A stretch of DNA of 14,372 nt, taken from contig DASXAP010000159.1 in assembly GCA_036406655.1 (NCBI GenBank), positions 1 to 14,372 of the forward strand, in the 5' to 3' direction. The stretch comes from VAZQ01 sp036406655. GTDB lineage: Bacteria > Pseudomonadota > Alphaproteobacteria > Rhizobiales > Xanthobacteraceae. The notes beneath the pieces are model-generated. The model worked only from the letters and a program-made list of their open reading frames with translations. It had not been told where the DNA came from and ran no database searches. Numbering within the stretch: the stretch's first letter is position 1; each line of letters begins with the position of its first letter. Of the stretch, positions 1 to 7,286 are shown piece by piece. The translations under genes were made by a program, and so were the position numbers.

Positions 1-79
1 CGTTCTGGTGGCGCTGTTTGCACCGAACGGGCTCGCCGGGCTGATCCAGGACCTCGGCAAGCGAAGGAGCAAGCCTTGA
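1..79 (+). CDS. C-terminal end of a LivM-like branched-chain amino acid ABC permease (partial)
   Basis: Only the last 25 codons are in the window, read from base 2 to the TGA at 77-79. They encode a hydrophobic run with the motif LFAPNGLAGLI followed by a basic tail ending KRRSKP. This tail is typical of the C-terminus of LivM-type permeases of the hydrophobic amino acid uptake (HAAT) transporter family, where the last membrane helix ends at FxPxGLxGL. The stop overlaps the TTG start of the next gene, a LivG-type ATPase, which is the usual LivM-LivG order. The rest of the protein lies upstream, so its membrane topology cannot be described here. The assignment rests on this short tail plus gene order. 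Confidence 0.8.
   Translation, partial: VLVALFAPNGLAGLIQDLGKRRSKP
64..69 (+). promoter_or_regulatory. Shine-Dalgarno sequence for the livG-like gene
   Basis: AAGGAG lies 6 bases before the TTG at 76 and inside the end of the livM-like gene. It supports the unusual TTG start, which overlaps the preceding TGA and suggests translational coupling. Confidence 0.6.
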
Positions 80-816
80 GCGCGCTCGCCGTCGAGGGGC
101 TGTCGCGGAGCTTTGGCGGCCTGCGCGCGCTGTCCGACATCTCGCTCACGGTCGAGCCGGGCGAGCGCCGGCTGATCATCGGCCCCAACGGCGCCGGGAA
201 AACCACGCTGTTCAACATCCTTTCCGGGGCCCTGAGCGCTTCGGCCGGCAGCGTCGTGCTGTTCGGCCGGGACATTACCGGGCTTGCGCCCTACGAGCGG
301 GCGAAGATGGGGCTGGCGCGGACCTTTCAGATCACGAACCTGTTCCCGCGCCTCACCGTCATCGAAAACGTTCTGCTGGCGCTGCAGGCGGCCGGGCCAT
401 CCGCGTTCTGCCTGCACCGGCGCCTGCGCGACAACCACCGCCTGCTCGGGGCGGCAATCGCGCTGCTGGAAACCTGGAACCTCTCCGCCGTCGCCGAGCA
501 GCAGGCCAAGGCGATCTCCTACGGGGAGCAGCGGCAGCTCGATCTGATCCTGGCGATGGCCACGCAGCCGAAGCTGCTGCTGCTGGACGAGCCGACCGCG
601 GGACTTTCCGCCGCCGAGGTCGTGCGCGTGGTCGGCATGGTGCGCAGCCTGCCGAACGAGATCACCATCCTGATGATCGAGCACGACATGGACGTCGCCT
701 TCGAGCTGGCGGATCGCATCACCGTGCTGCACCAGGGGAGGCTCCTGGCCGAAGGCGACGTCGCTGCGATCCGCAATCACCCGCGGGTCACCGAGATCTA
801 TCTTGGCGCCGATTGA
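76..816 (+). CDS. livG: LivG-type ABC transporter ATP-binding protein
   Basis: A 246-residue cytoplasmic ATPase subunit of a Liv/HAAT-type uptake transporter. The motifs are complete and in order: Walker A GPNGAGKT at residues 36-43, Q-loop Gln85 in RTFQITNLF, an ABC signature of the LivG variant (SYGEQRQLD, from 148), Walker B LLLLDEP with Asp171/Glu172, and the H-loop His203 in IEHDMD. Its length is near the usual LivG length of about 250, and the LivG-specific stretch ARTFQxxxLFxxLTVxENV is clear. The TTG start has a good ribosome site and overlaps the stop of the LivM-like gene. It would form a heterodimer with the next gene. Liv-family transporters in soil bacteria take up branched-chain amino acids but also amides, urea and aromatic acids, so the substrate cannot be read from the ATPase. 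The neighbouring catabolic genes suggest it imports the substrate of this cluster. Confidence 0.93.
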   Translation: MSALAVEGLSRSFGGLRALSDISLTVEPGERRLIIGPNGAGKTTLFNILSGALSASAGSVVLFGRDITGLAPYERAKMGLARTFQITNLFPRLTVIENVLLALQAAGPSAFCLHRRLRDNHRLLGAAIALLETWNLSAVAEQQAKAISYGEQRQLDLILAMATQPKLLLLDEPTAGLSAAEVVRVVGMVRSLPNEITILMIEHDMDVAFELADRITVLHQGRLLAEGDVAAIRNHPRVTEIYLGAD

Positions 817-823
817 GACCGCC

Positions 824-1513
824 ATGTTGAGCGTCGAGGACGTGCACACCTATTACGGCGACAGCTACATCCTGCAGGGTGTGACGCTCGAGCTCAATCC
901 GGGCCAGGTGGTCGCGCTGCTCGGGCGCAACGGGGTCGGCAAGACGACCCTGGTGCGCTCCATCATCGGCCTGACTCCGGCAAGACGCGGCCGCATCCTG
1001 TTCAGGCAAGCCGACATCACCCGCATGCCGGCCCACCGCATCGCCCGCATGGGCATTGGGTTGGTGCCGCAGGGGCGGCACGTGTTCCGGTCGCTGACCG
1101 TCAACGAGCATCTGCAGGTGACCGCGCGCAGCAGCGGGCAGTGGGATCTTGCCAGGGTGGTCGAGCTTTTTCCCAATCTTCGCAGCCGGCTGCGCAGCCT
1201 CGCGGGCAGGCTCAGCGGCGGCGAGCAGCAGATGCTGGCGGCGGCACGCGCCTTGATCGGCAATCCGGCGCTGCTGCTGATGGACGAGCCGACCGAGGGG
1301 CTGGCGCCAATGATGGTGCGTGAGCTTGGCCGCACCATCGGCGAGCTCAAGCGGGCGGGCACCTCGATCCTCCTCGTCGAGCAGCAGCTGGCCTTCGCAT
1401 TGCGGTACGCCGACGTGGTCTTTATCATGAGCAAGGGGCGTATCGTCCATCAGTGCAGCCCGGCCGAGCTCGCGGCTGACGCGGAAACCAAGACCCGGTA
1501 TCTGGGGATCTAG
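824..1513 (+). CDS. livF: LivF-type ABC transporter ATP-binding protein
   Basis: The second ATPase subunit, 229 residues from the ATG at 824. Walker A GRNGVGKT is at 34-41, Q-loop Gln83 is in LVPQGRHVF, the signature LSGGEQQ is at 130-136, and Walker B LLLMDEP has Asp154/Glu155. The switch region reads LLVEQQ, with Gln where many ABC proteins have His; this is normal for LivF. The N-terminus MLSVEDVHTYYG fits the family start. An in-frame TTG at 803 would add seven residues and overlap livG by 14 bases. I prefer the ATG because the homologous region begins there, but neither start has a strong ribosome site. No periplasmic binding protein or LivH is in view; they may lie upstream or elsewhere. 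Confidence 0.92.
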   Translation: MLSVEDVHTYYGDSYILQGVTLELNPGQVVALLGRNGVGKTTLVRSIIGLTPARRGRILFRQADITRMPAHRIARMGIGLVPQGRHVFRSLTVNEHLQVTARSSGQWDLARVVELFPNLRSRLRSLAGRLSGGEQQMLAAARALIGNPALLLMDEPTEGLAPMMVRELGRTIGELKRAGTSILLVEQQLAFALRYADVVFIMSKGRIVHQCSPAELAADAETKTRYLGI

Positions 1514-1516
1514 AGC

Positions 1517-2338
1517 TTGAGCACGGATGCATCCGATCGCCCGGACCGAGCGGTCATCGTGACCGGGGGCGCGCGCGGGCTCGGGCGGGCGATGACGCTT
1601 GCGCTGCTCCGAAGCGGGGTACGGGTCGCTGTGGCCGATCTGGCCGCCAGTGCGGCCGAGATGCGCGAGCTCGTGGAGATCGCCGGCCGCGAGGCGCTGT
1701 CGGACCGGCTGCTGTCGGTCGAATGCGACGTCACCCGGTGGCAGGACTGTGCCGGCGCGGTGCGCAGCGCCGCCGCGCACTTCGGCGCGGTGCACGGCCT
1801 CGTCAACAATGCCGGCGTCGGGATGCAGGATATCGGCAATGTCCTCGTCGGTCGTCGCAGGCGCTTCTTCGACGTCGATGCCGAGACCTGGCGCAAGTCG
1901 ATCGACACGAACCTCAACGGCCCCTTCCTCATGGCCAAGGCGATCGCGCCGAGGCTGATCGAGCAGGGCTGGGGGCGGATCGTCAACATCGTGACGAGCT
2001 TCTTCACCATGGTGATGGACGGCTTCTCGCCCTACGGTCCATCCAAGGCCGCGCTCGAAGCCGCGACCGTCATCTGGGCGAAGGACCTGGCCGGCACCGG
2101 CGTCACCGTCAACGCGCTGCTTCCCGGTGGCCCCGCCAATACCCGGATGATCCCGCAGACCGAGGTGAGCGATCGCTCGACCCTGGTCCAGCCCGAGGTG
2201 ATGATGGCGCCGATCGTCTGGCTCATGTCGCCGCGATCCGACGGCGTCACCGGCCGGCGGATCATCGCCAAGGAGTGGGACGCGCAGCGGCTCGAGCGCG
2301 TGCCGCCGCAAGAGGTCGGAAGCCCCGCCGGCTGGTGA
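1517..2338 (+). CDS. Short-chain dehydrogenase/reductase (SDR family)
   Basis: A 273-residue classical SDR with a Rossmann fold, probably oxidising a hydroxyl or reducing a ketone. The cofactor motif TGGARGLG is at residues 16-23, Asp41 ends the second strand (favouring NAD), NNAG is at 97-100, the structural Asn132 is present, and the active site has Ser161 (or Thr160), Tyr173 and Lys177 in YGPSK. The loop after NNAG is a few residues longer than usual and carries a run of four arginines (113-116). The C-terminus ends in GVTGRRIIAKEWD plus about 20 residues instead of the common VDGG ending. The TTG start is 3 bases after the livF stop, with GGGG at 1504-1507 as a modest ribosome site. The short spacing suggests co-transcription with the transporter. 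The substrate is unknown; a 3-hydroxyacyl-CoA or alcohol intermediate of the pathway is plausible. Confidence 0.88.
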   Translation: MSTDASDRPDRAVIVTGGARGLGRAMTLALLRSGVRVAVADLAASAAEMRELVEIAGREALSDRLLSVECDVTRWQDCAGAVRSAAAHFGAVHGLVNNAGVGMQDIGNVLVGRRRRFFDVDAETWRKSIDTNLNGPFLMAKAIAPRLIEQGWGRIVNIVTSFFTMVMDGFSPYGPSKAALEAATVIWAKDLAGTGVTVNALLPGGPANTRMIPQTEVSDRSTLVQPEVMMAPIVWLMSPRSDGVTGRRIIAKEWDAQRLERVPPQEVGSPAGW

Positions 2339-2341
2339 CGG

Positions 2342-2370
2342 GCGGCGCGCGACGCCACCTTGGGCGCCGC
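2342..2370 (+). repeat. Inverted repeat after the first SDR gene
   Basis: GCGGCGC (2342-2348) and GCGCCGC (2364-2370) are perfect reverse complements, with a 15-base loop, starting 4 bases after the SDR stop. There is no T-run behind it, so it is not a standard intrinsic terminator. It might slow polymerase or shape mRNA ends. In DNA this GC-rich a 7-bp match may be chance. The rest of the 97-base gap up to 2435 shows nothing I can name. Confidence 0.3.
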
Positions 2371-2435
2371 ATTGCCTTACATCGCCCGCCGGTACACACA
2401 GCTGCCAGCAGAGCCACCGAGGTCGAGAGCCAGCC

Positions 2436-3257
2436 ATGTCCGAAGAGAACACCGTCACCGTGCGGATCGACGACGCGATCGCCACCGTCACGCTCAATCG
2501 GCCCGCCAAGCGAAACGCGATGAGCCCGAGCCTGCATCTCGAGATGGCCGAGGTGCTGGAGAGGCTCCGCTACGACCCCGCCTCGCGCGTGCTGGTGATC
2601 ACCGGGGCCGGCGCCTCGTTCTGCGCCGGGATGGACCTCAAACAGTTCTTCGTCGACCTCAAGGACAACCCGCCGGAGTTCGATCGCATATTCCGCATCG
2701 CCACCGAATGGCGGTTCCGGACGCTGCGGCACTATCCCAAGCCCACCATCGCGATGGTCAACGGCTACTGCTTCGGCGGCGCCTTCTCGATCGTCGAAGG
2801 CTGCGATCTGGCCTTTGCCGCCAGGGAGGCGACGTTCGGCCTGTCCGAGATCAACTTCAAGCATTTCCCCGGCGGCAGCGTGAGCAAGTCGCTGGCCAAT
2901 CTCCTGCGCCCGCGCGACGCGCTGTTCTATGCCATGACCGGGCGCACCTTCGGCGGCGACCGCGCCGCCGAGATCGGTTTCGTCAACGCCGCCTATCCCC
3001 TCGCCGATCTCGGGCGCGAGGTGAGGGCGCTCGCGCGCGAGATCGCCAGCAAGGACCCGGACGCGCTCACCGCCTGCAAGGACGGCTACCGCTTCTCGCT
3101 GGAGATGAGCGGGGAGGCCGCGCTGAACTTCGCCGCCGCCAAGTCCGACCAGCTCACCCTGCGGCAGAAGGATTCCTGGCGCAGCCAGGGCATCGGCGAC
3201 TTCCTGCAGGGCAAGTACCGCCCCGGGCTCGGCGGGCATGAGAAGGCGGGCGGCTAG
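2436..3257 (+). CDS. Enoyl-CoA hydratase/isomerase family protein, hydroxycinnamoyl-CoA hydratase-lyase-like
   Basis: A 273-residue crotonase-fold enzyme. Landmarks are LNRPAKRNAMS (20-30), the oxyanion-hole region GASFCAGMDL (59-68), and the CoA/active-site region from KPTIAMVNG (102) through CFGGAFS (112-118) to FGLSEIN (134-140). The C-terminal QGIGDFL...RPGL block also matches. Compared with Pseudomonas hydroxycinnamoyl-CoA hydratase-lyase (HCHL, feruloyl-CoA to vanillin plus acetyl-CoA) as I remember it, similarity runs end to end. Ser118 and Glu138 align with the catalytic-site Ser123 and Glu143. However Phe71 and Ala234 stand where HCHL has Tyr75 and Tyr239, residues associated with binding the 4-hydroxyphenyl group. 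So the subfamily is clear, but the substrate is probably not a 4-hydroxycinnamoyl-CoA. Hydration followed by retro-aldol cleavage, or hydration only, are both possible. It starts at an ATG with weak GAGAG at 2425-2429, 97 bases after the SDR. Confidence 0.88.
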   Translation: MSEENTVTVRIDDAIATVTLNRPAKRNAMSPSLHLEMAEVLERLRYDPASRVLVITGAGASFCAGMDLKQFFVDLKDNPPEFDRIFRIATEWRFRTLRHYPKPTIAMVNGYCFGGAFSIVEGCDLAFAAREATFGLSEINFKHFPGGSVSKSLANLLRPRDALFYAMTGRTFGGDRAAEIGFVNAAYPLADLGREVRALAREIASKDPDALTACKDGYRFSLEMSGEAALNFAAAKSDQLTLRQKDSWRSQGIGDFLQGKYRPGLGGHEKAGG

Positions 3258-3267
3258 TCATGCATGA

Positions 3268-3303
3268 TCCGGCTCTCCATTATAGAGGAACTGCAGAGCC
3301 GGA
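3268..3303 (+). repeat. 9-bp perfect inverted repeat before the alpha/beta hydrolase gene
   Basis: TCCGGCTCT (3268-3276) and AGAGCCGGA (3295-3303) are perfect reverse complements separated by 18 bases. The spacer contains the AT-rich CCATTATAGAGG, unusual for this DNA, and can form a competing small hairpin (CTCT 3273-3276 with AGAG 3284-3287). It lies between the hydratase-lyase stop and the ribosome site of the hydrolase, so it could be an RNA leader structure or an operator. No T-run follows. Its function is unknown. Confidence 0.45.
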
Positions 3304-3317
3304 CGCCGGTGCCGATT

Positions 3318-3324
3318 GAGGGAG
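3318..3324 (+). promoter_or_regulatory. Shine-Dalgarno sequence that favours the GTG start at 3333
   Basis: GAGGGAG lies 8 bases before the GTG at 3333. The alternative ATG at 3264 has no such site, so this sequence supports the shorter hydrolase product. Confidence 0.6.
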
Positions 3325-3332
3325 ACGCGACA

Positions 3333-4112
3333 GTGACGCAGAACGGCCTGGCCGATGTGCGCGGGTGCAAGATCAATATCCGGCGGCACGGGCGGGGTGA
3401 GCCGCTCCTGTTCCTGCACGGCGCGCAGGGGCTCTGCGGCCGGGAGCCGGGCCTCGAGGCGTTGGGCGGGGATTTCGAGGTCGTCGCCCCGGACCATCCG
3501 GGTTTCGGCTGGTCGGAGCAATCCGATTCGATCGACGACGTCGCTGATCTCGCGCTGTTCTATCTCGATCTCCTCGACGCGCTGAAGCTCGACCGGGTCC
3601 ATGTCGTCGGCCACTGCATCGGCGGCTGGATCGCGCTGCGGATGGCGGTGACCTCGAGCACCCGCCTGCGGTCGCTGGTGCTGGTCAACAGCGCCGGCAT
3701 CCGCGTGACGGGCGTGCCGCGCGGCGACATGTTCATGTGCTCGGAGCCGGATCTGCTCAAGCTCTTGTTCGCCGGCGACGCCGGCGCCGAATGGCTGAAG
3801 GGCTGGCGTGCCACCCCCGAGCTCGAGGATGTCTATGACCGCAATCGCGGCGCGGCGGCCAGGCTCTCCTGGTCGCCGCGCCTGTGCGATCCCAGGCTCG
3901 ACCGCTGGCTGCACCGGGTCGCCGTCCCGACCCATATCATCTGGGGCAGCGAGGACCGGATGCTCCCGCCGGCGCATGCCGAGGCGCTGAAAAGCCTCAT
4001 CGCCGGGTCGACGGCGGCAACGCTGCCGGGCGGCGCGCACATGCTGCACCTCGAGCAGCCGCAGGTCTTCGCCGAGCATGTCGCAGGGTTCATCCGGAGG
4101 AGCGCGCGATGA
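3333..4112 (+). CDS. Alpha/beta hydrolase with a cysteine nucleophile motif
   Basis: A 259-residue alpha/beta hydrolase from the GTG at 3333; an upstream in-frame ATG at 3264 would add 23 residues that do not look like the family. The order is normal: HG oxyanion motif (His29-Gly30), DHPGFGWS (54-61), nucleophile elbow GHCIGG with Cys95, the acid Asp in WGSEDRMLPP, and the catalytic His in GGAHMLHLEQP near the C-terminus. The fold and lengths resemble C-C bond hydrolases of the MhpC/BphD type and haloperoxidase-like esterases. The elbow normally reads GHSxGG; here Ser is replaced by Cys, as in dienelactone hydrolases and PHA synthases, which are otherwise different proteins. It may cleave an ester, lactone, thioester or ring-fission product. 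It has no signal peptide, so it should be cytoplasmic. Its TGA overlaps the ATG of the next gene (ATGA). Confidence 0.85.
   Translation: MTQNGLADVRGCKINIRRHGRGEPLLFLHGAQGLCGREPGLEALGGDFEVVAPDHPGFGWSEQSDSIDDVADLALFYLDLLDALKLDRVHVVGHCIGGWIALRMAVTSSTRLRSLVLVNSAGIRVTGVPRGDMFMCSEPDLLKLLFAGDAGAEWLKGWRATPELEDVYDRNRGAAARLSWSPRLCDPRLDRWLHRVAVPTHIIWGSEDRMLPPAHAEALKSLIAGSTAATLPGGAHMLHLEQPQVFAEHVAGFIRRSAR
4096..4102 (+). promoter_or_regulatory. Shine-Dalgarno sequence for the luciferase-like monooxygenase
   Basis: GGAGGAG sits 6 bases before the ATG at 4109, inside the end of the hydrolase gene. It fixes the start at 4109, although the same reading frame stays open upstream to 3884. Confidence 0.75.
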
Positions 4113-5296
4113 AGCTCTTTCTGTTCCATCTGATGCCTTACGCCCATCTGGACATGGGCTATGCCGACAAGTATCGCGCCGCCTGGGTCGTGCTGCCGAA
4201 CACCTATTTCGACCCCAGGAAGGGGCACGAGCTCTACAACCGCTATCTCGACGAGATCGAGCTTGCGGCGGAGCTCGGCTTCGACGGGGTCTCCGTCAAC
4301 GAGCACCATCAGAACGCGTACGGGCTGATGCCCTCGCCGATCGTGATGGCGGCCGCGCTTTCCCGGCGGATCAAGCAGGCCAGGATCGCCATCCTCGGCA
4401 GCGCCTTCTGCCTGCGCGAGCATCCGCTCAACGTCGCCGAGGAGCACGCGATGATCGACTGCATCACCGGCGGACGGCTGATCAGCGGCATGGTGCGGGG
4501 GATCGGCGCGGAGTACTTCTCCACCGGCAGCAACCCGACCTTCTCGCATGCCCGCTTCCAGGAGGCGCACGATCTCGTGGTGCAGGCCTGGACCAGGCCG
4601 GGGCCGTTCGCCTTCGAGGGGAAGTTCTATCACTTCGAGTATGTCAACATGTGGCCGCGGCCGTATCAGCAGCCGCATCCGCCGATCTGGTCGCCGTCCA
4701 CCGGGTCGACCGAGACGATCGAATGGGCGGCGCATCCGTCGCGCAAATACACCTACCTGCAGGCCTACAGCCCGACCCAGTCGGTAGCGCGCTATCTCAA
4801 CTACTATCGCGAATGTGCGCAGCGCATGTACGGCTACACGGCAAGCTCGGAGCAGATCGGCTGGTCGACGCCGGTCTACGTCTCCGACACCGATCAGAAG
4901 GCGCGCGACGAGGCCAAGCCGCACATCGAGCACCTGTTCAACCGGTTCCTGCGGCTGCCGTTCGAGATGCTGTTCCCCCCGGGCTATCTGTCGGTCAAAT
5001 CGCTCAAGAACATGCGCAGCCACAAGCGCTCGGTGAGCGGACAGGAGCACACCGTCGACAGCCTGATCGAGCAGGGCATCATCGTCTGCGGAAGCCCCGA
5101 CACCGTGCGCAGGCAATTCATGGACACGCACCGCCTGCTCGGATTCCAGAACCTGCTCTGCCTCCTGCAGTTCGGCACGCTGCCGCGCGACCTGACCGAA
5201 AGGAACATCCGGCTGTTCACCCGCGAGGTGATGCCGGCGCTGCAGGCGCTCGGCGACAAGGACTATGCCGGCATGGAGGTGCGCGCAGCGGAGTAG
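4109..5296 (+). CDS. LLM-class (luciferase-like) flavin-dependent monooxygenase
   Basis: A 395-residue TIM-barrel flavin enzyme of the bacterial luciferase superfamily. It would use reduced FMN from a separate reductase and O2 to oxygenate a small organic substrate. The N-terminus has a hydrophobic first strand (KLFLFHLMPY), then the family's NEHHQNAYGLMPSP motif with Glu65-His66-His67, and AILGSAFCLREHPLNVAEE followed by DCITGGRLISGMVRG, the usual phosphate-binding and barrel segments. PPIWSPSTGS and IIVCGSPDTVRRQF near the end are also family-like. The length is slightly above the common 330-380. The ATG overlaps the hydrolase stop by 3 bases, indicating tight coupling. No flavin reductase is encoded in the window. 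The reaction could be hydroxylation, Baeyer-Villiger-type cleavage or C-N/C-S cleavage; the sequence does not decide. Confidence 0.88.
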   Translation: MKLFLFHLMPYAHLDMGYADKYRAAWVVLPNTYFDPRKGHELYNRYLDEIELAAELGFDGVSVNEHHQNAYGLMPSPIVMAAALSRRIKQARIAILGSAFCLREHPLNVAEEHAMIDCITGGRLISGMVRGIGAEYFSTGSNPTFSHARFQEAHDLVVQAWTRPGPFAFEGKFYHFEYVNMWPRPYQQPHPPIWSPSTGSTETIEWAAHPSRKYTYLQAYSPTQSVARYLNYYRECAQRMYGYTASSEQIGWSTPVYVSDTDQKARDEAKPHIEHLFNRFLRLPFEMLFPPGYLSVKSLKNMRSHKRSVSGQEHTVDSLIEQGIIVCGSPDTVRRQFMDTHRLLGFQNLLCLLQFGTLPRDLTERNIRLFTREVMPALQALGDKDYAGMEVRAAE

Positions 5297-5311
5297 GGGA
5301 GGGGACGAGAG

Positions 5312-6076
5312 GTGCTGAAGGAGCTCAGGTTCAACGGCGAGGTCGTGGTGGTGACCGGCGCCGGCACCGGGATCGGGCGCGCGACCGCCGAGGCGGTTGC
5401 CGAGCTCGGTGCCACCGCCGTTCTGGTGGCGCGCACCCAGAGCCGGCTCGACGAGGTGAAGGCCGCGATCGAGAAGGCCGGCGGCAAGGCGGAAGCCTTC
5501 GCCGCCGACGTGGCGAGCGAGAGCGAGGTCCGCAGGCTGCGCGATTTCGTCGCCGGCAGATGGGGACGCGCCAAGGCGGTCGTCAACAACGCCGGCAACA
5601 ATTTCATCGCTCCGGTCACCGAGCTCGCCACCGAGAAATGGCGCGAGCTGATCGCCGTCGACCTCGACAGCGTGTATTTCATGTGCCGCGACTTCATCCC
5701 GCTGCTGCTGAAGGCGGACAAGCCGGCGATTCTCAACGTTGCCTCCACCTTCGCCCATATCGGCAATGCGCGGATGCCGGTCTATTGCGCCGCCAAGGGC
5801 GGCGTCGTCTCGCTCACCCGACAGCTCGCCGTCGATTACGGCGCCAGGGGCCTGCGGGTGAACTCGATCTGCCCCGGCCCGACCCTGTCCCCGCGGGTGA
5901 AGGGATATTTCGATGCCGGCCGTGCCGATCCCGCCGGTACCCTGCAGAAGGTGATGCTCGGCCGGTTCGCCGAATGCGACGAGATCGCCAATGTCGCGGC
6001 ATTCCTGGTCTCCGATGCGGCGAGCTTCGTCCACGGCGCCTCGATACTCGTCGACGGCGGACAGACCATCAACTAG
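5312..6076 (+). CDS. Short-chain dehydrogenase/reductase, FabG-like
   Basis: A 254-residue classical SDR with TGAGTGIG at 15-22, NNAG at 92-95, the catalytic triad Ser145, Tyr158 and Lys162 (YCAAK), and the canonical C-terminal GASILVDGGQ. Arg41 follows the second strand (VLVARTQ), which suggests NADP rather than NAD, unlike the first SDR of this cluster. The position of the fourth catalytic residue, normally Asn, reads Asp117 (VDLDS). It starts at GTG 5312 behind a strong purine-rich site (GGGGAGGGG, 5296-5304), 15 bases after the monooxygenase. Many SDRs of this type act on 3-hydroxyacyl or cyclic alcohol intermediates; the exact substrate is unknown. The two SDRs are clearly different subfamilies, so they probably serve two different steps. 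Confidence 0.9.
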   Translation: MLKELRFNGEVVVVTGAGTGIGRATAEAVAELGATAVLVARTQSRLDEVKAAIEKAGGKAEAFAADVASESEVRRLRDFVAGRWGRAKAVVNNAGNNFIAPVTELATEKWRELIAVDLDSVYFMCRDFIPLLLKADKPAILNVASTFAHIGNARMPVYCAAKGGVVSLTRQLAVDYGARGLRVNSICPGPTLSPRVKGYFDAGRADPAGTLQKVMLGRFAECDEIANVAAFLVSDAASFVHGASILVDGGQTIN

Positions 6077-6091
6077 CCGGAGCCGGCTGCG

Positions 6092-7267
6092 GTGACCGAG
6101 GTGCTCAAGGGCGTGCGCGTGATCGAGCTCGGGACCATGATCACCGCGCCGCTCGTCGGGATGATGCTCGCCGATCTTGGCGCCGAGGTGATCAAGGTCG
6201 AGCATCCGCAGGGCGGCGATCCGTTCCGCAGCTTCCGCGGCGGCCGCTACAGCCCGCATTTCGTCGCCTACAACCGCGGCAAGCGCAGCATCCAGCTCGA
6301 CCTGCGCAGCCCCGCCGCCGGCGCGGTGCTGCACAAGCTCATGGCGCGAGCCGATATCCTGATCGAGAACTATCGGGTCGGGGTGATGGAGAAGCTCGGG
6401 CTCGGGGCCGAGACGCTCGGCTCGACCTATCCCAGGCTGATCCACTGCTCGATCACCGGCTTCGGCGCGTCGGGCCCCTATTGCGCGCGGCCGGCCTATG
6501 ACAGCGTAGGCCTCGCGCTGAGCGGCATGGCGAGCCTTCTCCTCGACCCGGAAGATCCGCGGGTCTGCGGCCCGACCATTCCTGACAACGCCACCGGCAT
6601 GTTCGCCTGCTACGGCATTCTCGGCGCGCTCTACGAGCGCGAACGCACCGGGCGCGGCCGGCGTGTCGAGGTCAACATGCTGGAGGCGGCGATCGCCTTC
6701 ATTCCCGACCCCTTCGCCAACCACACCCAGCTGGGGATCGACAACGATCCGTTCACCCGGGTGGCGAGCTCGCATTCCTTCGCGTTCCGCTGCGCCGACG
6801 GCAAGCTGCTGGCGATCCATCTGTCGTCGCAGCCGAAATTCTGGGAAGGCATGCTGAGCGCGATCGGCCGCCCCGAGCTCGCGCACGACGAGCGCTTCAA
6901 GACCCGCGAGGCCCGGATCGCCAACTATCTCGAGCTTACCCGCGTGCTCGCCGGGATATTTGCGAGAAGGCCGCGCGGCGAGTGGATGCAGCTGCTTGAG
7001 GCCCATGATGTGCCGTTCGCTCCCGTGCACGGCATTCCCGAGGTGATCGAGGATCCGCAGGTCAGGCACCTGCAGACCTTCCGGACGCTCACGCATCCGA
7101 CCGAGGGCGAGATCGTGTGCATCAGGCGTCCGGTGCGGATCGACGGCGGGCGCGACGGGACCGGGCTTGCCGCTCCTGCGCTGGGGCAGCATACCGAGGA
7201 GATCCTGGGGGAGCTCGGTTACGACCCCCGCGCGATCGGCGAGCTGCGCGATCAGCGGGTGATCTGA
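6092..7267 (+). CDS. Type III (CaiB/BaiF family) CoA-transferase
   Basis: A 391-residue CoA-transferase of the formyl-CoA transferase/CaiB/BaiF family, which moves CoA from one acyl-CoA to a free carboxylic acid. Family marks in order are GVRVIELG (7-14), LADLGAEVIKVEHPQGGD (26-43), NRGKRSIQLDL (61-71), ADILIENYRVGVMEKLG (87-103), and GFGASGPY followed by RPAYD with Asp137. That Asp sits where formyl-CoA transferase has its covalent nucleophile (Asp169 there). The length is typical. The start is GTG 6092, with GGAG at 6079-6082, 15 bases after the SDR stop. No acyl-CoA ligase is present in the window, so this enzyme or the class I transferase downstream is the likely activating step. Related proteins also act as racemases (Amacr), but the position between an SDR and an acyl-CoA dehydrogenase favours a transferase. 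Confidence 0.92.
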   Translation: MTEVLKGVRVIELGTMITAPLVGMMLADLGAEVIKVEHPQGGDPFRSFRGGRYSPHFVAYNRGKRSIQLDLRSPAAGAVLHKLMARADILIENYRVGVMEKLGLGAETLGSTYPRLIHCSITGFGASGPYCARPAYDSVGLALSGMASLLLDPEDPRVCGPTIPDNATGMFACYGILGALYERERTGRGRRVEVNMLEAAIAFIPDPFANHTQLGIDNDPFTRVASSHSFAFRCADGKLLAIHLSSQPKFWEGMLSAIGRPELAHDERFKTREARIANYLELTRVLAGIFARRPRGEWMQLLEAHDVPFAPVHGIPEVIEDPQVRHLQTFRTLTHPTEGEIVCIRRPVRIDGGRDGTGLAAPALGQHTEEILGELGYDPRAIGELRDQRVI

Positions 7268-7286
7268 GGGAGGCAGGCGGCGCGCG

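Noticed and set aside
2342..2370. Rho-independent terminator after the first SDR
   Set aside because: A stem can form, but no T-run follows and the gene order continues on the same strand. It is kept only as an inverted repeat.
788..2509. 573-codon minus-strand open frame opposite livF and the first SDR
   Set aside because: No recognisable domain, biased composition, and fully antisense to real genes. The minus-strand frames at 2262-3239, 9679-10902, 11209-12588 and 13572-14315 are rejected for the same reason.
3884..4108. Possible 75-residue N-terminal extension of the LLM monooxygenase
   Set aside because: It overlaps the hydrolase gene and lacks family similarity; a strong ribosome site lies just before the ATG at 4109, where the family's first strand begins.
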